Positions 41,630-54,319 of a stretch of DNA of 64,000 nucleotides are shown one piece after another. Under the pieces are notes generated by a model that was not told the origin of the DNA, did no database searches, and saw nothing but the letters and a program-made list of their open reading frames with translations. Positions within the stretch are counted from its first letter, which is position 1. Every line of letters begins with the position of its first letter. The translations under genes were made by a program, and so were the position numbers. The stretch is taken from positions 14,115,161 through 14,179,160 of the forward strand of contig CM070517.1 in NCBI GenBank assembly GCA_036346375.1. Direction: 5' to 3'. The DNA comes from Guadua angustifolia (taxonomy: Eukaryota; Streptophyta; Magnoliopsida; Poales; Poaceae).

Positions 41630-41905
41630 GCATTGGGGAAACGAAACACCACCCGGAATTAACAATCTGCATTGGGGAAACGAAATGGCGTTTGCATTGG
41701 GAAGATGAAATGATGAACTGGAAAGACTGCGTGCGTCTGCATTGGGAAGACGAAACGATGAACTCGATTGAAAGACTACACGCGTCTGCATTGGGAAGAC
41801 AAAATGATGAACTCGATCGAAAGACTGCACGCGTCTGTATTGGGAAGACAAAATGATGAACTCGATTGAAAGACTGCGCACGTCTGCATTGGGAAGACGA
41901 AGGAA
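41630..41905. repeat. Direct repeats upstream of the CACTA open frame
   Basis: GCATTGGGAAGACGAAATGA plus an AACTCGATCGAAAGACTGC block recurs about five times (41693-41900), with two shorter GCATTGGGGAAACGAAA variants before it (41630-41690). Later units are about 60 bp apart. They lie directly 5' of the minus-strand open frame, so they may be promoter or transposase-binding repeats. Confidence 0.75.
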
Positions 41906-42150
41906 TATCACGGACGGTTTGTAGATAAAATCGTCTGTGATAACGACATCGTAGACGGTTTTTATCCACAAACCGTCTGTGATGTGAAATGACATCACAG
42001 ACGGTTTGTGGATAAAATCGTCTGTGATTACATCACATAGCAGACGGTTTTATCTACAAACCATCTGTGATGTGATGACATCGCAGACGGTCATCACATC
42101 ACAGATGGTTTGTAGATAAAATCATCTGCGATGATATCTGTTACTTGTAA

Positions 42151-43099
42151 AAGACAGAGAGCCTCGACCGCCTCTGTATTTTTAGGTTTTCCTACATATT
42201 TCTAAGGTGGCTGCGATTAAGAGGTGTTCTGGTGAAAGTGACCCTAGATTTGGTGAATTAATTGCAGATCCTTGTGCTCTAGGTTATCTAAAATTAGTAA
42301 TTGCCTCTAATCTGAATTGGTCCAAATTTGCATTATATTTAATATCTATCTTGGTGAAGAGGGAAATGAAGCTGGTTAATTTGTTCTCTGTGATGTAAAA
42401 TAGATACATTTGCTATACCTTGTGCAGATCCATTCGTACTTTTTTATCTAAATTAGTAGTTGGTTCTTACATGCGTATCTATTCATTCTCTTTTGATGTT
42501 AGGAGCTATATAAGTTAATTGGCAAGTAGAAATTTAGCCTATATGTAGCACATGTGCGCATGAGCACTCTAGCATCGTTTAACACCTATTGTTATATATG
42601 TAGCACTCGTTGAGAACTAGTACATTAATGGTACTTAATTCATCGAATTTAACACCTATTGGAACTCTTGGTTGCAATAAAATTTTCCACTCAAAGTACT
42701 CCAAACAAGTTTACAAAGGAAACACCCAAAAAAACACAAGAAAGTGCTTGACTAGTCCCAAAAATAGAGGCAAAAGAACTCTTCAAGCGATGAAACTTTT
42801 GATCGGCTGAACAAAACTTCACGAAACTTGGTAGATGTGATCATGGAAATGTCAGGAACTTGTTTTACCAACCAATCACAGGGATTGTTGTCAAAGTTCT
42901 GACCTTTTTACCCGGGAAGGAAAAACACACCAAGTTTGAGAAGAAACCTGAAGTGATCGATTCAATGCTTGCTCGTGAGATCTTGATGATCAAAGTGATC
43001 TTGAATACCTTCCCACAAGTCACAGCAAGCAGAAGATCGAAGAAAGCTCACACAAACTCAAAAACACAAGTTCATCCACTCAAGAACGCAAAGAACATC
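42151..43099. other. Unassigned AT-rich stretch
   Basis: Short open frames only (the longest is 42860-43138, plus), with no recognisable domain. The text near 42690-43090 resembles retrotransposon leader DNA, but I cannot assign it. Confidence 0.35.
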
Positions 43100-44055
43100 C
43101 AAGAACGTATAGATTGCACAAGAATCGTAAGCAAGTAGGAGGGGAGGCAAATCCAAATGCGTAATGTAAATTGCGTGAAATTAAATGCATAAAGTAAATT
43201 GCAAGTATTGAAATTTTTGAGTGGAAACTTGTATTTCTGGAAGGGAGGTTACAAAGCCACACAAACACAAGTGGACAAAGCTCAATAGAGTACCAGAAAC
43301 CTCTAAAACCTTCAGTAGGGAGAGGCTGCACCTCCACCCCAATTTATACAACTCTTGGGCCATCTACCACCCTTAGATGCAGCCTTAACCCTAGATGCTC
43401 ATCTAAGGGCTAGGATGAGCCCACTCACACAGCCATGCAAGGGGAAACCCTAAACCCACACCACTAAAAGGTTTTCTTGCATGGTTTTCAAAGCAATAGT
43501 ATTAGACCCGCTAAGCCTATCAACTAGACCATGATCCAATGGCCCTCATTGATCCTTGCAGCATCTAGCTAGTATCTCCTCCTCTCCTTGCCTTCTTGGC
43601 TTGCCCGGACTTCACCTACGGTCATCTTCCAGTGATCTCCCAACCGTCAGGACCTCCGACGCTCCTTGCCTAGTCCTGGTCATCCTCCGCCTCTCCATGA
43701 CTTAGCATGTCATCCTGCAACCATCAAAGACAAGAAAAACCTTTCTCCAAGCAATGCCCACATAGATATTCAACAATCATCCCAAAATCATTAGATAAAT
43801 TTAATCATGCTCAGGTGGTCCGGTGCTACCGCCCCTAGGCCGGTAGTACCGCTCCAAGGATCGTCAGACCAATTTCCATTTGATCCGGCGCCAAAATCTA
43901 CTCAATCAAAACCCTGACCGAGTGTATTCCTTTTACGACGGACCAAATTAAAACCTAACTGAGCGTACACCATTTACGGCAGACTAAATATTTTGGTCCT
44001 ACACACATGTACAATTTCACTCATAGATATAAACCTCCACATGGTCTTTCAGGTA
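43100..44055 (-). repeat. LTR-like repeat, same family as 7310-7521 / 17524-18017
   Basis: Shares the CCATGACTTAGCAT, CCTGCAACCATCA, GGCCGGTAGTACCGC and ACATGGTCTTTCA words, in the same order, with the repeat split by the LARD element. On the minus strand a TATA-like TTGTATAAATTGGGGTGG near 43345 suggests a promoter and hence an LTR reading leftward. Exact ends were not determined. Confidence 0.5.
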
Positions 44056-44089
44056 TACATGTTGGACCAGTCACGGTGAAGAGCAGATT

Positions 44090-45560
44090 ATGCAGGGACC
44101 AAGTAGTACTACCATCGTGGATGAAGTCGACGATACTTTGGATATCGTCAACAAAGTCAATGATACTCTGAATGATATCGACTATACTTTCGATGACAAT
44201 TTGGATCAGATGCTACGGGATGCAGAAAGGAATCGTGATGAGCGGGAGTATGTAAAATTCTGGGTCTTAGATGGATGACTCGGAGAAACCTTTGTTCCTG
44301 GGTTGCAAGTCCAAATACACAAGGTTGTCATCCATGCTGGAATTGCTGAAATTAAAGGCAAGCAATGGTTGGTCCGACAAGAGTTTCACGGTATTTATTA
44401 GGTTTGTTAGCGGATCGCTTACGGAGAAGCGAGTTCTTGACAACCACCTACAAAGTCAAAAAGGTTCTTTGTTCCATGGGAATGGAAGTAGAAAGAATAC
44501 ATGCTTGTCCGAATGATTGTATCCTGTATCGCAAACAGTACACAAAACTTGCATGTATGTCTGGTGTGCAACACATCCCAGTACAAGCATAAAGATAGAT
44601 CAGATGATGACGACCAGGGCATGGAGGTGAAGAAAGGACCTCCCCCCGCTAAGGTAGCGTGGTATCTGCCTATAATTCTCTGTTTGAAGCGTTTGTTTGC
44701 GAACCCAAAATGGGCAAAATTGTTTCGATGGCACTCGGATGAGCGTAAGAATGATGGAATGACTAGGCACCCTGCTGATTCGACACAGTGGAGAAACATC
44801 AATAGAAGGTTTGAAGAATTCGTAGCGGATCTGAGGAATATAAGGCTCGGATTGAGTACAGATGGAATGAATCCTTTCGGTAACATGAGCAGCTGTCATA
44901 GCACTTGGCCTATAAATCTCTGTGTGTACAACCTTCCTTGGTTGTGTATGAAGCGAAAGTACATATTGATGTCTATACTCATTGAAGGCCTGAAGCAACC
45001 TGGGAATGATATTGATGTGTACCTAGCACCATTGGTGGAAGATCTCAACACATTGTGGGCTCCTGTGGTGCAGGTATGAGATGCTCACAAACGAGAGTAC
45101 TTCACTTTGCGCTGCCTGTTGTTCTGCACCATAAATTATTATCCTGCCCTTGCTAACCTGTCGGGGCAGAGTACAAAAGGAGCCAAAGCATGTACTCACT
45201 GCTTGGATGACACCGAGAGTGTCGGGCTGAATCACTCACGCAGAACAGTGTACATGCGTCACCGTAGATTCCTTCGAAGGAATCATCCATACCGCAAGAT
45301 GAAGAAACAATTCGACGGCACCACCGAAGACGCTTTAACTCGAAAGCCTTTAAGCGGGACAAACATTCATGATATGGTTAAGAAATTGGATATTGCGTTA
45401 GAAAGGGGCGTAAATCGAGGACCTGTGAGAAGAGCATGTGGAAGAAGATATCAATATTTTGGGACCTACCTTATTGGGAGCATCTAGAAGTTCGGCACTG
45501 CATCGACGTGATGCTCGTAGAGAAGAATGTTTGTGATAGCTTGATTGGTCTCTTACTAAA
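44090..45560 (+). pseudogene. CACTA TNP2-type transposase, frameshifted
   Basis: Fragments in successive frames follow the plant En/Spm-CACTA TNP2 order: LDQMLRDAERN near 44205; KLKASNGWSDKSFT near 44360; KVLCSMGMEVERIHACPNDC near 44480; VAWYLPIILCLKRLFANPKW near 44660; HSDERKNDGMTRHPADSTQW; LGLSTDGMNPFGNMSS; WLCMKRKYI; QPGNDIDVYLAPLVEDL; LSGQSTKGAKACTHCLDDTE; HRRFLRRNHPYRKMKKQFDG; and WDLPYWEHLEVRHCIDVM near 45460-45510. At least four frame changes and the loss of the remaining C-terminal half make it inactive. It supports a formerly autonomous CACTA element here. Confidence 0.9.
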
Positions 45561-46785
45561 CATGATCCGTTGTAACTTACAGTCACTTTGCTATTTTTTA
45601 GAGTTTAGAGCTTATGGAATTTTATTTGAGATCCGTTGTAACTTACAGTCACTTTGCTAGTAATTTACTTATAGGTAGGGGTGTAGGGCTCACGCTTCCT
45701 CTATTCCCTCCCAGAAAAAAAGTCATAAACAAGTATATTGAGAAAACTCCTTGATGACAACATCCTATTCCTTGCATAACAACCCTCCCTCCATCCCTAG
45801 TGGGAGCTATCCGGTTTGTGTATAAACCAACTAATACAATAATTAAGTCAACACTCAAGAACTTGATAGTAACATACTCATAAAGTAAACAACAAGTACT
45901 CTTGCCATTCAGGTCATGAGAAAACAAAGAAAAAGATTATATTTTGGGCGGTGATAATATGGAGGGTATAATGACTTGAACAATAGACTTGTAGTTATAA
46001 TGAGCAACATCTTATTAAACTTAGGCCCTCATAAAGAAGTTACACACAAACCGAGCTAGTGAACAACGAGATCCGTAGAAGACTGACCTCTGCAGGACCA
46101 GTCATGTAAACATGATTGTCATCCTCCCTCCACTCAATTTCCAATGGCCCGCCAGCAAATCAACTATACATTTCTATATCACAAAAAATGGGAACACACA
46201 AGGTATAGTAGAGATAAAACTAACAGAGCAAACAACAAAAGAAAGGACAATCCCGTTCATTTCGGCCCTCAAAACATTTGCAACAACAAGCTGCACAAGC
46301 ACCATCCCACAAGCAAGAGTTGCTCCTCTGATCAAAATCATAAAGTTTATTTTCTACATCCAGTCCGGTGATAAATGCTTGGAGATACAAAAAAATCATG
46401 TATCTGGGAAAAATCACATTATGTTATTTCAGCAAGAGAAGCGAGCAAGCGAGGCTCAACTCAAGTTAGTTAAGAACCATACATCAAAATTTGATCGGTC
46501 GCCTAGCAAAAAACATAACACCCTTTTGGCTACCTATAATTGAATTTAATTCATTAAATTGGATTCCAAGTCTCATTCTAGTTGAATTTGAATTTGATTC
46601 AAGCCAAATCCAAATCAATTTTTACATTTGGGTGTCACTTCAAATCGACAAGATTGTAGGGCCCACCAATGCACTTTGCCAATGTGCACAAAGTAGCTTC
46701 TCTCTGAGTTGAATCATCTGCAGCAAATTTTAGCAAACTAGTTGACTTGTCACATATACCACACATCCACACCAGTGCTACCATC
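45561..46785. other. Unassigned stretch after the TNP2 remnant
   Basis: A roughly 30-bp phrase (ATCCGTTGTAACTTACAGTC) occurs twice, at 45562 and 45629. The remainder is AT-rich with short open frames lacking motifs. Confidence 0.4.
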
Positions 46786-47200
46786 TAAAGTGGATACGGT
46801 GCCATCGCGGTGAGGAGCACACGTGGGGAAGTTGAGCGAGGCGCCGTGAGGGATGTTGGGCGAGGCGCCGGCGGGGATGTTGGGCGGGAGGCACCGTGAG
46901 GATCTTGGCGAGGCGCGAGAGGATCTTGGCGAGGCGCCGGAGGGGGGATCTTCAACCGTGGCGCGGCGATCACGTCCGGCGCAAGGCGGGGCGGGTTAGG
47001 GCGCGGCGATCCTGGAGCCGCGCATGTCAGGGTTGTTCTCGGGCGAGAGGAGCCGATGCAAAGGGGGAGGCGCGGGGAGCCGATGCGATGGGGGGGACTC
47101 GCGGGGGGTTTTGTGAAAAAAGACCCTGAAGCGTTGGATTAGCAGGGGAGGGCTGAGATGGATTGTGTGCGCGTGTGCATAAGGGGTCCTGTGTGCACAG
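46786..47200. repeat. GC-rich degenerate repeat block
   Basis: GCGAGGCGCC(G/A)-(GT)GAGG(GA)T(G/C)TTGG phrases recur at about 20-35-bp spacing between 46830 and 46960, followed by related AGCCGATGCGATGGGG phrases to 47100. Open frames on both strands are by-products of the composition. Confidence 0.55.
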
Positions 47201-48639
47201 GATACGTTCCCAACACCGAGACCGATAAAAGACTAAGAACATATCCTTAGCCCTAACTAGTTATATCTTTGCCTCTAGCACATCCACTTGGAGTTTTTAT
47301 GATTTCCACCATCTTCTCTCCAAGCTAGTCCTCTCTTCTTGTTTATCAACACATGATGAACCTCCTGTCTTCTTTTTCTTCTCTTCGGGATAACTCTTGA
47401 AGCTCATCAACACATGATGACTTCTTCCCTGATTCTTAAATTTCTTGGACTCAACCTACTTCACAACTCATAGAAGATTATTAGTCCAACAAACACGGTT
47501 GCCTCGATCATCAATTGCACTCCATTAACACATAATGGATGCTCCGAGATTGATTGAGCACAACCCAAAGACAATTGATTGAAATATTAATTGTGTCTTG
47601 AGTATACTAATGCAATTAATGATTCATTATACTCAAGAGCTTTTGATTGCTCTAGGATCAACAAAGTGAACCATCAACTCATGATTAGTTCTTTGTTGAT
47701 TTAATGGCAACTGAACACAATTTAAATTGAAGTTAAATTGTCATGAGTATATATTAACTACACAAGTTTCATATACTCATTTTGATGGAATCTAAAAGTA
47801 ACGATCCAATTTCTATGGAGTGCTAAAAATGGATCAATAATATTAAAACCATTAATTATAGAATAAACTCCATTAAATATGTGCATACAAATAACTGAAC
47901 TTGAATCAATATGCACATATTCAATTTTTGATTGCTTTTGAGTTTATCCTATATTACCATGAGTATACTACAACTACACAAGTTAAATATACTCAAAGGA
48001 TTGTTTCAAAGTAATGATCCTTGATATAGAAAGATGAATTAGATCAATACTATTGAAACATCAAGGTAAAGTATAAACTCCCCCTAAATGTATGCATTCA
48101 TGTATATATGGAATTGAAAACATTATGCACATCTTGAAGTCTAAATAATGGTAGAATTTATCTTTTAACTTGAATCCAAAATATGCATTAAGCATCATAA
48201 AATGAATACGAGTGCATACCTTAGGTTTTCCATTTTTATATGAGATGAGACTAATCAAAGATATACTCAATAAAAGAGTTAGTCTCATATTTAGATTTAT
48301 CAATATGATCATGAAAATTATATCCAAGGAATGCAACAAGATATGACAATATGAACTTGAATGCATACTTTTGATATTTTTACCTTTTTCATCCGAAAGA
48401 GACTAATAAGAGTTGAACTCAACAAAATAGTTAGTCTCATAAAAAGATTTATCATTAATTAACAGTTGAGACTAATCAATATTATAATTATCAAAAGAAT
48501 TAGTCTCAATATTATATTTTCCATTAACACCAAAACCAAATTAATGGAGCTTTAATTTTCACTCATCACAGACCAAAATGCTAGGTTATTATCATCCATA
48601 AGCACCATACAAGGAGGGATACAACTACTGTACCAATGA
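47201..48639. other. AT-rich stretch with loosely repeated phrases
   Basis: GAGTATA-TA-CTACACAAGTT--ATATACTCA occurs near 47740 and 47960, with a related phrase near 47600. GAGACTAATNA and TTAGTCTCA recur as complementary words between 48250 and 48520. No coding sequence was recognised. Confidence 0.45.
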
Positions 48640-49440
48640 AATGACATCATGAGTCATTAGTGCACGAGGCATCTTGTTGTAGACTTGCATAGTAAGTTCC
48701 ATAATAGGGAGTTAATGAAAACATTCAAGAAGTTGTGCATGCAAAACCAAAGGCACAAGTTCGAGGCTATATGGAGAGTGCTGGACATGTTGAAGCATAC
48801 GAGGGAGTCTAAAGAAGCCTAGGTGACAGTAAGTTTAGGTGTGCTTGCAGGGAGGAGTTCCTCCAGGCAAGTCATCAACTTCTCACAATGGATAGAGTTC
48901 CGTGCCCCCTAACTGGAGAAATGGTTGCTGCTCTATGACACGGATAGTGCAAGGTATGGAATAATAGCGATGAAAATGTCAGAGGTTTACAACAATCCCT
49001 CCCAATCAATGCTATCATAGAGGAGACCTAGAACAAACTGTTGGATACTTCATCAATGGAAGAACGATTGTGGGAGGCACTTAGATGAGGGGAAGCAGTT
49101 CTCTAAATGTTTGCAGGCATACATGGACAAGAAAATAGAGAAGGCTTGTTCCCACGTTGGAGTAAGGAGGAAGCGTGAAATCCATCTAAGGGAGAAGTTT
49201 GTCGATAGCCAAAGTAGAGGGTATTGCAAACAAGTGTGCAGACATACACATGCAACGAACCAAAACCATTGCACAAGCCATACTCGCACGTATATGCAGC
49301 TTGCGCTGTTCTCCGTAAGCCTTATGTGTAGTATATATCTGAGTACTACAGTATGGACCATCTCTTTAGGATTTGGAGTGTAGAGTTCAACTTGTATGAC
49401 CTTGACAAGCGTTACAGGGAACTGTGGCTAGGCAGGTGAC
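48640..49440 (+). pseudogene. Mutator-like (MULE) transposase, C-terminal part, broken
   Basis: Fragments match the plant MuDR-type transposase C-terminal region: WLLLYDTDSARYGIMAMKMS and EVYNNPSQ near 48920-49000; LQAYMDKKIEKACSHVGVRR near 49117-49165; and YSMDHLFRIWSVEFNLYDLD near 49345-49400, the stretch that normally surrounds the SWIM zinc finger. Frame changes and stops separate the pieces, and the catalytic DDE core is not visible. No terminal inverted repeats were found. Confidence 0.8.
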
Positions 49441-50405
49441 ATGGTTCCAGAACAACACAATAAACAGGAGCGGCTGTGGACGATGGTAGTCTCGGTGAAT
49501 CCACAATGAAATGGATGTGAGTCAGCGAGGAGACTAATCATCTCCACAAAACATAGTCTATGCAAGATAGTAGGCCACACCATGAAGAACCACCCAAATA
49601 GGGTGGGCTTGTCGATCGATTCATAGGAAATGCATGTGTATTGTACTTGTCTTACTAATCGTGTCAATGTAATTTGTGTGTGTAAGTACTATGTGTATAT
49701 AATATTACCATTATCATGTAATGTACTTGTACGTAATGCTCCTATTATTTTGTGTTATACTAACCAAATCATATTTACTTGTGTGCGAAGGACTAATTTT
49801 TGCCACATACGAGTAGTAGACTTACTGTACCAGCTTCCATGTGGCCCATGGAGGTCAAGCACACAACAGGTTGGACCTTGGCCATGATCGACACCGCACA
49901 ACATGCCAAGATGACATGATACAAGTTTAAATTATGTTTCTAGTAATGTTTCCATAACTAACCAAATTTTCATATTTTACCTATAGTAGGAGCGTGCGCA
50001 CCGTATCACCATAGAGGCTTCCACGACACTGCAGCACGGGATGCATAATATTGTATTGGGTCTGCTGGGGTTCTGCATGCCATCTTTGATAATGTGAAGG
50101 GCAATATCAAGACCATTACTTGCAGTCGTCCTAGCGATGTCGTTGTTCCAGGTGCTAACCGAGGCCACCATCCTCCATCTCCTAGGTCATCATGTCCAAG
50201 TGTGTCAACATTTTGATCTAGCTTTGCCCACTCGTTGTCCACTCTGTAGACCCCCAAGCGCCCCTAGTATGCCAGGTACCTCAATTTGTCTAACTTTGTA
50301 GGATTCAACCACCCTGACCTTTTCACATGTCTTGCCCCTTCGTAACACACGCACACGGATCAATCTCTACTTTTGTTCTAGTCCAAGTGTCAACCACAGG
50401 CACCT
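49441..50405. other. Unassigned stretch between the MULE and copia remains
   Basis: No gene recognised. It may hold further MULE sequence (50000-50260) too decayed for me to read. Confidence 0.35.
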
Positions 50406-52096
50406 TGTTGGGACCTAAATTTGCAAATCTATACCCTTTGTGTATACTGCACTAGTCCATGATCACGGTAATGTACACGGTGACAACATAGATGTAATAT
50501 CATAATCATACATAGTGAAAACATAATAAAATACTATATTTATTAATTAAAAGATAGTTGAATGACCTTAAGGTCGACCATATATTTATTAGGCCTCACA
50601 AGGCTCAAATCTAAGAAAACAGTAGCGGAATGGAAAACTTCAATGGGTAATCCATCAATATACCACATGTATCTAACAAAGTTTGATTCCTAGTAGGTTA
50701 GTAGCTTGCCTCCTCGTGGAATTCCTGAAGGGATACAAGTAGGCTACACTAGAGCATAATTAAAATTTTTACCTTGTAAACTAGAAAACCACACAAGTAA
50801 ATGATCATGGATTATAACCACTAGATGCATAGTGCAGCAGAAGGAATGTTGTAGCCCAAATCAACGAATCATGCATCTCGATGCAGTGGTCAATCTTCCT
50901 CACGCGAGTTTTGATCATCCTGATCAGTGTCGCAGTAGCAGCAACACCTCTACTAGTGTCCACACATTTGAGGAAAAGAACACTATGTGTCGGCGTGCCA
51001 ACACCAACGCACACGGGAAGACTCAAATGGTGACGACTAGGGTTTCGGTGGCTGTGCCCTCTAATCTACCCTAGCACAACCACAAACTCCCTTTAAATCG
51101 CCGCCCCTCCCTCGTGGTGGAACCCTACATTAGGACCCAACTAAAGGACAAAGCCCTCTTGGCCCATTAGTGACGGATCCAATCCATACCAATATATTCC
51201 AACCCCTTAAGTGTGTGACCCTGTAGGTTCATGCATATTTGGACATGACATGGAAACACCTTTTCGACCAATAATCGATAGCGGTACCTAGCAGTACATA
51301 TTGATTCCCAAATATCCATAAAGCATCAGATGAACCTACTATAGTGTGATGATGTCATGTTCCCTTTGCTTAATGATATCAGATCGAGCTCAAGGAGAGA
51401 ATCGTGTCATCCTATGATACCTCAATCTCTTCACTCATACCGTAGTAGAATAATTTATCTAGATTGACTTTCAATCACATTTGGCATAGACATGTATTTC
51501 CTTAATCCATCTACCTTGAGGGGCCTAGAGATAACTCTCCGTTATACAGGAAGAGCAAATTTCATCTCGATCATTCATGTACCTTAATATGTTTCATAGT
51601 AAATCTAAAAGCTTCCTTTATAACTACCTGGTTAAAGAGTAGCATTTGGTAGCTCCAAAGTAAACCATTACACATCTAGAAAACCAATGACGATCTCAGG
51701 TCTAAGGAACATACATACACTATGCATGAGACCAACTGATAACACATAACAATATATAACAATTCTCACAGTGTCTCATATGGGTTTATCCGACGCATGT
51801 TCGCTAATAAGTGTCCACATTATTGATTAGATATCTTTGTATCTCTTTGACCCGTAATACATGGTCATCAATCAATACATGTGCTAATCTATGAAACATA
51901 ATCATCCTATATTATGATAACCGATCAAGGATAACTTGAATAACATTGATATATGAAAAAAGTTGCACGAACAATTCACATACTTGTTGATTAATCCAAT
52001 CAATATTTATTCAAAGGACAAATAATTTTACTGTTCCATAAACATAAAGCATGATACAATCATCTCTATGATTGCCTCAAGGGTATATCACCAACA
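50406..52096 (-). repeat. 3' LTR of the Angela/BARE-like element, about 1.69 kb
   Basis: The right boundary is well placed: CACCAACA at 52096 is followed by a sequence that on the minus strand is a polypurine tract. The left boundary (TGTTGGGACC at 50406) follows the TG/CA rule only. A TATA-like ATTTAAAGGGAG on the minus strand lies near 51090. Length fits the 1.7-1.8 kb LTRs of this group. Confidence 0.6.
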
Positions 52097-52109
52097 ATCT
52101 CTCACTTGG
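52097..52109 (-). other. Polypurine tract of the Angela/BARE-like element
   Basis: The minus strand reads CCAAGTGAGAGAT directly before the LTR start TGTTGG. Confidence 0.65.
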
Positions 52110-52257
52110 ACATGAGTCAATCATGCAAGTATATAATACCCATGGATCTCATGTGCGCTTCATACTTTGGTTGTGGAAGCGGTTTTGTTAACGGATTAGA
52201 TATGTTTGAATCTGTCTGGACTTTGCATATCTTCACATCACCTCTATCCACAATCTC

Positions 52258-53735
52258 TCAAATAAGGTGATAACGCCACTGTATGTGCTTGGACTTTTGA
52301 TACGATCTAGACTCCTTTGCTTGCGCAATGGCACCACTATTGTCACAATAGAGATCTAATGGGCTAGAAGCATTATCAACCACACCAATTTCAATGATGA
52401 ACTTCTTAATCCAAACAGCGTCCTTTGCAGCTTCTGAAGCCGCAATGTACTTGACCTCTGTTGTAGAATCAGCAGCCGTACTTTGCTTGGAACTCTTCCA
52501 GCTTACTACTCCTCCATTCAGCATGAACACATACCCAGGCTGCGAACGATAATCATCTTTATTAGTTTGGAAACTTGCATCAGTGTAACCGCTTAGAATG
52601 AGCCTTTCTTCACCTCCATAAACAAGGAACACGTCCTTAGTTCTTCTCAAGTACTTGAGGATGTTCTTAATTGCTGTCCAATGACCTTCACCTAGATCTA
52701 ACTGATATCTGCTCATAACACTTAGAGCATACGACACATCCGGTCATGTACAAATCATGGCATACATTATAAACCCAATTACCGAAGCATATGGAATCTT
52801 ACTCATTCTGTCCCGCTTATTCAGTGTTCGAACAATCCTGTCCCGCTTATCAGTGTTCGAACGACACTGAATCTTGCTAAGGCTAATACCATGTGACATG
52901 GGCAAGAAACCTCTCTTAGAATATTGCATGTTAAACCTCTTCAACACCTTATCAATGTAGGTATTTTGGCATAATCCAATTAACCTTTTAGACCTATCTC
53001 TATAGATCTTAATTCCCAAGATATATGCTGCCTCTCCTAAGTCCTTCATAGAGAAACTCTTTCTTAATGAAGACTTTACAGATTCCAGCACAGGAATATC
53101 ATTTTCGATCAACAATATGCTATCCACATATAAAATCAAGAATACAAGTATGCTCCCACTAGCCTTCTTATAGATGCAGTGCTCTTCTTCATTTTTGATG
53201 AAGCCAAACCCTTTGATTACCTCATCAAAATGAATGTTCCAACTCCGAGATGCTTGCTTCAATCCATAAATGGATCTCTGAAGCTTGCATACCTTTCCAG
53301 CATTTTGTGGATCGATAAAACCTTTAGGCTGTATCATGTACACATTCTCAATTAGGTTTCCATTGAGAAAAGCTGTTTTGACATCCATTTGCCGTATCTC
53401 ATAATCAAAATATGTAGCAATAGCTAGAATGATCCGAACAGACTTAAGCATAGCGACTAGCGAGAAGGTTTCATCATAGTCATTATCTTGAATTTGTTTG
53501 AAACCTTTGCCACCAATCGGTCTTTATAGATGTGAACATTTCGATCCAAGTCTTTTTTAATCTTAAAAACCCATTTGCACTCTATGGTTTTTATACCATC
53601 AGGCAAATGAACCAAGTTCCAAACTTGATTGTCATGCTTGGATTTTATTTTGGATCTCATGGCTTCGAGCCATTTCTCATAGTCTAGGTCCATCATTGCT
53701 TCCACATAAGTCTTAGGCACATCATTGTCCAACAA
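52258..53735 (-). pseudogene. Copia RT and RNase H (Angela/BARE-like)
   Basis: RT pieces: WLEAMRSKIKSKHDNQVWNL and CKWVFKIKKDLD (53660-53550), then, after a frame change, RQMDVKTAFLNGNL, QRSIYGLKQASRSWN, YVDSILLIEN (the catalytic YVDD box altered to YVDS) and FSMKDLGEAAYILG. RNase H: SGYTDASFQTNKDD, STTEVKYIAASEAAKDAVWI, LYCDNSGAIAQAKE. The two parts share a frame but are separated by an in-frame TGA near 52747. A 33-bp partial duplication lies at 52803-52865. The YVDS change alone would disable polymerization, so the copy is inactive. Confidence 0.88.
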
Positions 53736-54319
53736 CTATGTTTCTCCATTATCCAACATTATAGCATCATGCCTATACATTATGGGTGTTTGGTGTTGTC
53801 TACCAAACCTACGTGGGACTGGTGTATCCTCTATAGGTTGTACAACATCTTGTATAGCCAGTGGAGTTTCGGTGGAAACTGAAATACTTTCCAATGGTTC
53901 TCGAATCTCTTCGAGTTGCACCGTGCTCCCACTAACTCTCTTAGAAAGAAATCTTTTCTTACGAGCAACAAACACTTTGTTCTCTTCTTTTATGTAAAAG
54001 TAATATCCTTTGGTTTCCTTAGGATACCCCACAAAGAAGCATTTTTGTAACTTGGGCGTGAGCTTATTAGACATCAAATATTTTACATAAGCCTCACAGC
54101 CCTATACTTCAAGAAAAGACAATTTGGGATGCTTTCCAGTCCAGATCTCATATGATGTCTTCTCTACTGGTTTCAATGGAACCCTATTAATAGTGAACGC
54201 AGTTGGTTCTAGAGCAAATCCCTAAAAGGATAATGGCATATCACTTTGGCTCATCATTGACCGAACCATGTCCAACAAAGTTCAGTTCCACCATTCAGAT
54301 ACCCCATTCCATTGAGGCA
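53736..54319 (-). pseudogene. Copia integrase C-terminal part, left of the CACTA insertion
   Basis: It continues directly from the integrase core across the CACTA insertion: PQWNGVSEWWN with a stop, TLLDMVRSMMSQSD, then from 54077 MMSNKLTPKLQKCFFVGYPK and YYFYIKEENKVFVARKKRFL. Several stops precede 54077. Removing the CACTA and one GCA restores the register with 58930. Confidence 0.82.

Larger units (their letters stand above)
40609..42150 (+). mobile_element. CACTA transposon end region with subterminal repeats
   Basis: Begins CACTACCACAAAAGGGGC after TAA. It then has dense TCACAGACGGTTT / AAACCGTCTGTGA words in both orientations at 40635-40950 and again at 41905-42125, the subterminal pattern of CACTA elements. 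No CACTA-type right terminus follows the second block, so the right end has decayed or lies beyond later insertions. The broken TNP2 transposase at 44.1-45.5 kb has the right orientation to belong to the same element. Confidence 0.72.
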
